Translations under genes and position numbers: made by a program
The notes under the pieces: generated by a model
The model's database searches: none
Seen by the model: the letters and a program-made list of their open reading frames with translations, nothing else
Told to the model about the DNA's origin: nothing
In this document: positions 61,600 through 64,000 of the stretch, piece after piece
How the letters are laid out: every line of letters begins with the position of its first letter
How positions within the stretch are numbered: position 1 is the first letter of the stretch
Assembly (NCBI GenBank): GCA_014384285.1
Contig: JACNGE010000007.1
Location: 1 to 64,000, forward strand
DNA from: Actinomycetota bacterium
GTDB taxonomy: Bacteria > Actinomycetota > Acidimicrobiia > Actinomarinales > Actinomarinaceae
Direction: 5' to 3'
Length of the DNA: 64,000 bases

Positions 61600-62016
61600 A
61601 TGCCAATTGATTCAAAAGTACAAGAGTATAAAAAAATCTTAGATTTATTTCCCAATGCTCAAGAAAAATATCAGTACTTGATTGAACAAGCTAAAGATAA
61701 TACTGATTTTCCTGAGGCATTAAGAAACGATAACTTTAAAGTGAGTGGTTGCCAGAGTCAAGTTTGGCTTATTCCTGAAAAAAAAGAAGATAAAGTGTAT
61801 TTCATGAGTGACTCAGATGCCTTAATTGCAAAAGGTCTTGTAACTTTAATTGCTTCGATTTACTCAGATGAAACACCGGAAGATATTTTGAGTTCTGAAA
61901 TTGACTTAATGGAAGAATTCGAATTGGGTGTAATTCTAAGCCCAGCGAGAAGGAATGGTGCTTTCAATATGTTGAAGATGATAAAGGACTATGCATCAAA
62001 GCTTACAAATAGTTAA
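61600..62016 (+). CDS. sufE: SufE-type sulfur acceptor
   Basis: A 138-residue SufE. It contains a single cysteine, C51 in VSGCQSQVWL, the persulfide-carrying position, and ends with SPARRNGAFNMLKMIK. It lacks the three zinc-binding cysteines that define SufU, the acceptor used by most Actinobacteria. It activates SufS and passes sulfur to the scaffold. Its TAA overlaps the phosphoribosyltransferase stop by 4 nt. Confidence 0.93.
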   Translation: MPIDSKVQEYKKILDLFPNAQEKYQYLIEQAKDNTDFPEALRNDNFKVSGCQSQVWLIPEKKEDKVYFMSDSDALIAKGLVTLIASIYSDETPEDILSSEIDLMEEFELGVILSPARRNGAFNMLKMIKDYASKLTNS

Positions 62017-62504
62017 ATTTCCATCCACCAATTTTCGTGAGCAAATTCTATCCAAACGGGATTAGAAAACTTGGCAACTTCGTTAACAAAGTAATGTGGT
62101 TCAAAATCACTTTCATTATTCCACCAAAGTGACATAAACCTTACGTCACATTCATGATTAATATTTTCCTTGATGTAATTAGATAACTTTTCGAAAGTTT
62201 CACCACTGTCACAAATGTCATCAACAATCAAAATACTTTTGTCTTTTGGTTTAGGTAAATAGTTTTCCCAATGTGGAAAGTCTCTTGTTGATGCGTGGAC
62301 AGGTTTGAAGGGAACATTTAACTTGTGAGACATCATTACTCCTGGAATTAAACCACCTCGACTTATACCCACAATGACGTCTGGAATAAAATTATCTTTT
62401 TCAATTTTGCTGCAAACAACCTCTGTATCTTTAAATTGTTGATCCCATGTATAACTTAGTTTTTCCATATGATGAATTATTGTATCAAAATTAAAATTCA
62501 TCAT
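62013..62504 (-). CDS. Purine-type phosphoribosyltransferase (Gpt-like)
   Basis: A 163-residue type I PRTase. ISRGGLIPGVMMSHKL near residue 47 and the PRPP loop ILIVDDICDSGETFEKL near 94 are clear; the C-terminal VWIEFAHENWWMEI resembles the hood of xanthine-guanine PRTases. It probably salvages guanine, xanthine or hypoxanthine. A later ATG (13th codon) is an alternative start. Purine salvage fits the nucleoside-type BMP uptake genes next to it, though the link is inference. Confidence 0.85.
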   Translation of the reverse strand: MMNFNFDTIIHHMEKLSYTWDQQFKDTEVVCSKIEKDNFIPDVIVGISRGGLIPGVMMSHKLNVPFKPVHASTRDFPHWENYLPKPKDKSILIVDDICDSGETFEKLSNYIKENINHECDVRFMSLWWNNESDFEPHYFVNEVAKFSNPVWIEFAHENWWMEI

Positions 62505-62561
62505 GACATTTATTTATATAAATATTTACCTTCAAATTTAATTCGTTAGTTGTGGTTAGTT

Positions 62562-62589
62562 TATAATTAACAACATGAAAAGGAGGTAA
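62562..62589 (+). promoter_or_regulatory. Promoter, mini-ORF and strong Shine-Dalgarno of the BMP gene
   Basis: A consensus TATAAT (62562-62567) is followed after 7 nt by ATG AAA AGG AGG TAA (62575-62589). The Shine-Dalgarno AAAAGGAGGT is thus embedded in a four-codon frame (M-K-R-R). The true gene ATG is 2 nt beyond. Transcription would start near 62574-62575, that is at or next to the mini-ORF ATG. It is the strongest ribosome-binding site seen in the window. Confidence 0.7.
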
Positions 62590-62591
62590 GG

Positions 62592-63599
62592 ATGCGTAGA
62601 AGATGGGCGGTAGGTCTAATCTTAATCAGTATTCTTACTATGGCATGCGGTGGAGCCGCATCCGTAGATGAATATAAAGCTGCATTTGTGTATGTAGGTC
62701 CAGCAGACGATGGTGGATGGTCACAAGCACATGATGTAGGTCGACAATATCTAGTAGAACAAACTGGTATTCAAACAGAGTACACAGCTCTAGTACCAGA
62801 AGATGCTACAGAATTCAGAACAGTTGCAGAAGCATATATTGAACAAGGTTACAATATTATCTTTGGAACAACTTTTGGTTACATTGATGCGATGGCAGAA
62901 ATGGCAGAGGAATATCCAGATGTCATTTTCTTACATTGCTCAGGATATCTAAACAACGATACAAACTTTGCGAATTATTTTGGAAAGATGTATCAGCCAA
63001 GATATCTTTCTGGTTTAGCTGCAGGGGCTATGACTGATTCAAATAAAATTGGTTATGTTGCAGCATTTCCAATACCAGAAGTAATTAGAGGAATTAATGC
63101 TTTTGCCGCAGGAGTAAATGAAGTGAACCCTGATGCTACTGTTGAAGTAGTTTGGACATTCACATGGTTTGGTCCAGAAGCAGAAACACAAGCTGCAAAT
63201 GCACTGCTTGAAACAGGTGCAGATGTACTTGCTCAACACCAGGATTCAGCAGCAACAGGACTAGCTGCAGAAGCTGCTGGTGCAAAATGGATATCATACA
63301 ACACTGCTTATGGTCAAGACTCTGCTCCAGAAGCATTTGTAACGGCTCCAGTCTGGGATTGGGGTCCATATTATGTTGATATTGTTGAATCAATAATTGA
63401 TGGAACTTTCACTACAGAAAGTTACTGGGGAGGTATGGAGACTGGTTTAGTTTCTCTATACGATTTATCTTCAGACGTACCATCTGAAACAGCAACATTA
63501 ATTGCCGAAAAAACTGAAGCAATTATCAATGGAACTCTAGAAGTTGCGATAGTTGAAGAAGAATTTATTAGTAACGTTATTGGAACAGTTAATCCATAA
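62592..63599 (+). CDS. BMP-family (PnrA/Med-like) substrate-binding lipoprotein
   Basis: A 335-residue lipoprotein with a signal peptide ending in lipobox LTMAC (cysteine near residue 19). The periplasmic-binding fold has AAFVYVGPADDGGWSQAHDVG near 30-50, FGKMYQPRYLSGLAAGAMT near 130-147 and VVWTFTWFGPEAETQAANALL near 185-205, the pattern of basic membrane proteins that bind nucleosides or related ligands. An ABC ATPase gene follows after a long stem-loop. Ligand not readable; purine nucleosides are the usual guess for this family. Confidence 0.93.
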   Translation: MRRRWAVGLILISILTMACGGAASVDEYKAAFVYVGPADDGGWSQAHDVGRQYLVEQTGIQTEYTALVPEDATEFRTVAEAYIEQGYNIIFGTTFGYIDAMAEMAEEYPDVIFLHCSGYLNNDTNFANYFGKMYQPRYLSGLAAGAMTDSNKIGYVAAFPIPEVIRGINAFAAGVNEVNPDATVEVVWTFTWFGPEAETQAANALLETGADVLAQHQDSAATGLAAEAAGAKWISYNTAYGQDSAPEAFVTAPVWDWGPYYVDIVESIIDGTFTTESYWGGMETGLVSLYDLSSDVPSETATLIAEKTEAIINGTLEVAIVEEEFISNVIGTVNP

Positions 63600-63610
63600 C
63601 TAGATGTATT

Positions 63611-63642
63611 ACAACGCTCTAGTCGGATGACTAGAGCGTTGT
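63611..63642 (+). terminator. Perfect 14-bp stem-loop between binding-protein and ATPase genes
   Basis: ACAACGCTCTAGTC pairs perfectly with GACTAGAGCGTTGT around a 4-nt GGAT loop. There is no run of T afterwards, so it is not a standard intrinsic terminator. Such hairpins after binding-protein genes often protect the upstream message and lower expression of the downstream transporter genes. Confidence 0.75.
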
Positions 63643-63655
63643 AAACAATCACTTA

Positions 63656-64000
63656 ATGAATCAAATTATCCTAGAAGCAAAAAATATTACAAAATCCTTT
63701 GGAAATACCAATGCCCTTAAGAATGTAGATTTTTACTTATACGAATCAACAATCCATGGTCTGCTTGGCGAAAATGGTGCAGGTAAATCCTCATTAATGA
63801 ATATTTTATCTGGAATTTATCAGCCTGAAAATGGCTCTCTTTATATAGACGGTGAAAAAGTTAAAAAATTAAATCCCGATATTGCATCAAAACTTGGAAT
63901 TGGAATGGTTCACCAAGAATTTAGACTCATCGATAACTTTAGTATTAAAGACAATTTGACACTATCTAAAGCAAATATCTATACAAATAGTTTTCATGAA
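63656..64000 (+). CDS. ABC transporter ATP-binding protein of BMP-type uptake system (3' end outside window)
   Basis: The visible 115 codons begin MNQIILEAKNITKSFG and contain Walker A GENGAGKSS near residue 40 and the Q-loop region GIGMVHQEFRLIDNFS near 87. This is the duplicated-ATPase type (NupO/XylG/RbsA-like) that accompanies BMP lipoproteins. The frame is open to the end of the window; permease genes are expected next. Confidence 0.9.
   Translation, partial: MNQIILEAKNITKSFGNTNALKNVDFYLYESTIHGLLGENGAGKSSLMNILSGIYQPENGSLYIDGEKVKKLNPDIASKLGIGMVHQEFRLIDNFSIKDNLTLSKANIYTNSFHE

Noticed and set aside
63611-63642. Intrinsic terminator
   Set aside because: The stem is perfect but no T-run follows on either strand, and the next gene of the same transport system begins 13 nt downstream.

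Overview
The window looks like part of a streamlined, AT-rich genome of a marine actinobacterium, close in style to 'Candidatus Actinomarina' or other low-GC marine Acidimicrobiia-type lineages. The actinobacterial assignment rests on a WhiB regulator, DUF3107-like and DUF3152-like proteins, a mycoredoxin-like glutaredoxin, coenzyme F420 genes (cofD, cofE, plus a PPOX/FDOR-type flavoprotein), the secA-prfB-ftsE-ftsX-smpB order, and a manB/isomerase/ahcY/secA block next to cofDE that recalls actinobacterial chromosomes. The marine and streamlined parts are inference from base composition and packing. There are no insertion sequences, prophages or CRISPR arrays; nearly all of it is core housekeeping DNA.

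Layout. 1-8.9 kb: YqeY-like fragment, GDPD, WhiB, DUF3107, then a long minus-strand run (tatD, rsmA, ispE, tRNA-Gln, glmU, prs) and rsmI with a metallopeptidase-like lipoprotein. 8.9-12.6 kb: mscL, an ABC exporter, lhgO and tmRNA (ssrA). 12.7-18.3 kb: an orphan protein, a PPOX-type protein, a candidate selenoprotein of the AhpD family, a DUF3152 protease-like protein, and a serine/redox operon (serA, IMPase-type phosphatase, mycoredoxin, thioredoxin). 18.3-30.5 kb: GGT-like protein, smpB, an ftsEX-M23 division hydrolase module, prfB with its programmed +1 frameshift, secA, ahcY, a sugar isomerase and manB. 30.5-40 kb: polyprenyl-linked glycosylation genes, F420 genes, nucleotide-sugar genes and a prpCD pair. 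40-48.8 kb: a PASTA-bearing class A PBP, pepA, cobalamin adenosyltransferase, and a large SpoIID/PG-binding/SLH-like secreted protein. 48.8-57.3 kb: transketolase and a complete 2-oxoacid dehydrogenase operon with a LipB-LipA fusion. 57.3-64 kb: MBL hydrolase, acyl-CoA dehydrogenase, sufC-sufS-sufE, a phosphoribosyltransferase and the start of a BMP/nucleoside-type ABC uptake operon.

The most notable observation is at 13789-14352. An AhpD-family gene has an in-frame TGA exactly where the second catalytic cysteine of E-x11-C-x2-C-x3-H belongs. A 5-bp stem with a GGUC apical loop follows 25 nt downstream, as expected of a bacterial SECIS element. This is a strong selenocysteine candidate.

Genome-scale habits are also visible. 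Eleven of twelve convergent gene pairs overlap at their 3' ends, six of them by exactly 4 nt sharing a stop-codon tetranucleotide. Five starts lie exactly 6 nt after a TANNNT box, which suggests leaderless mRNAs. Two coding genes begin 2 or 8 nt after a structured RNA (tmRNA, tRNA-Gln). These features indicate strong compaction and little room for classic terminators or Shine-Dalgarno leaders.
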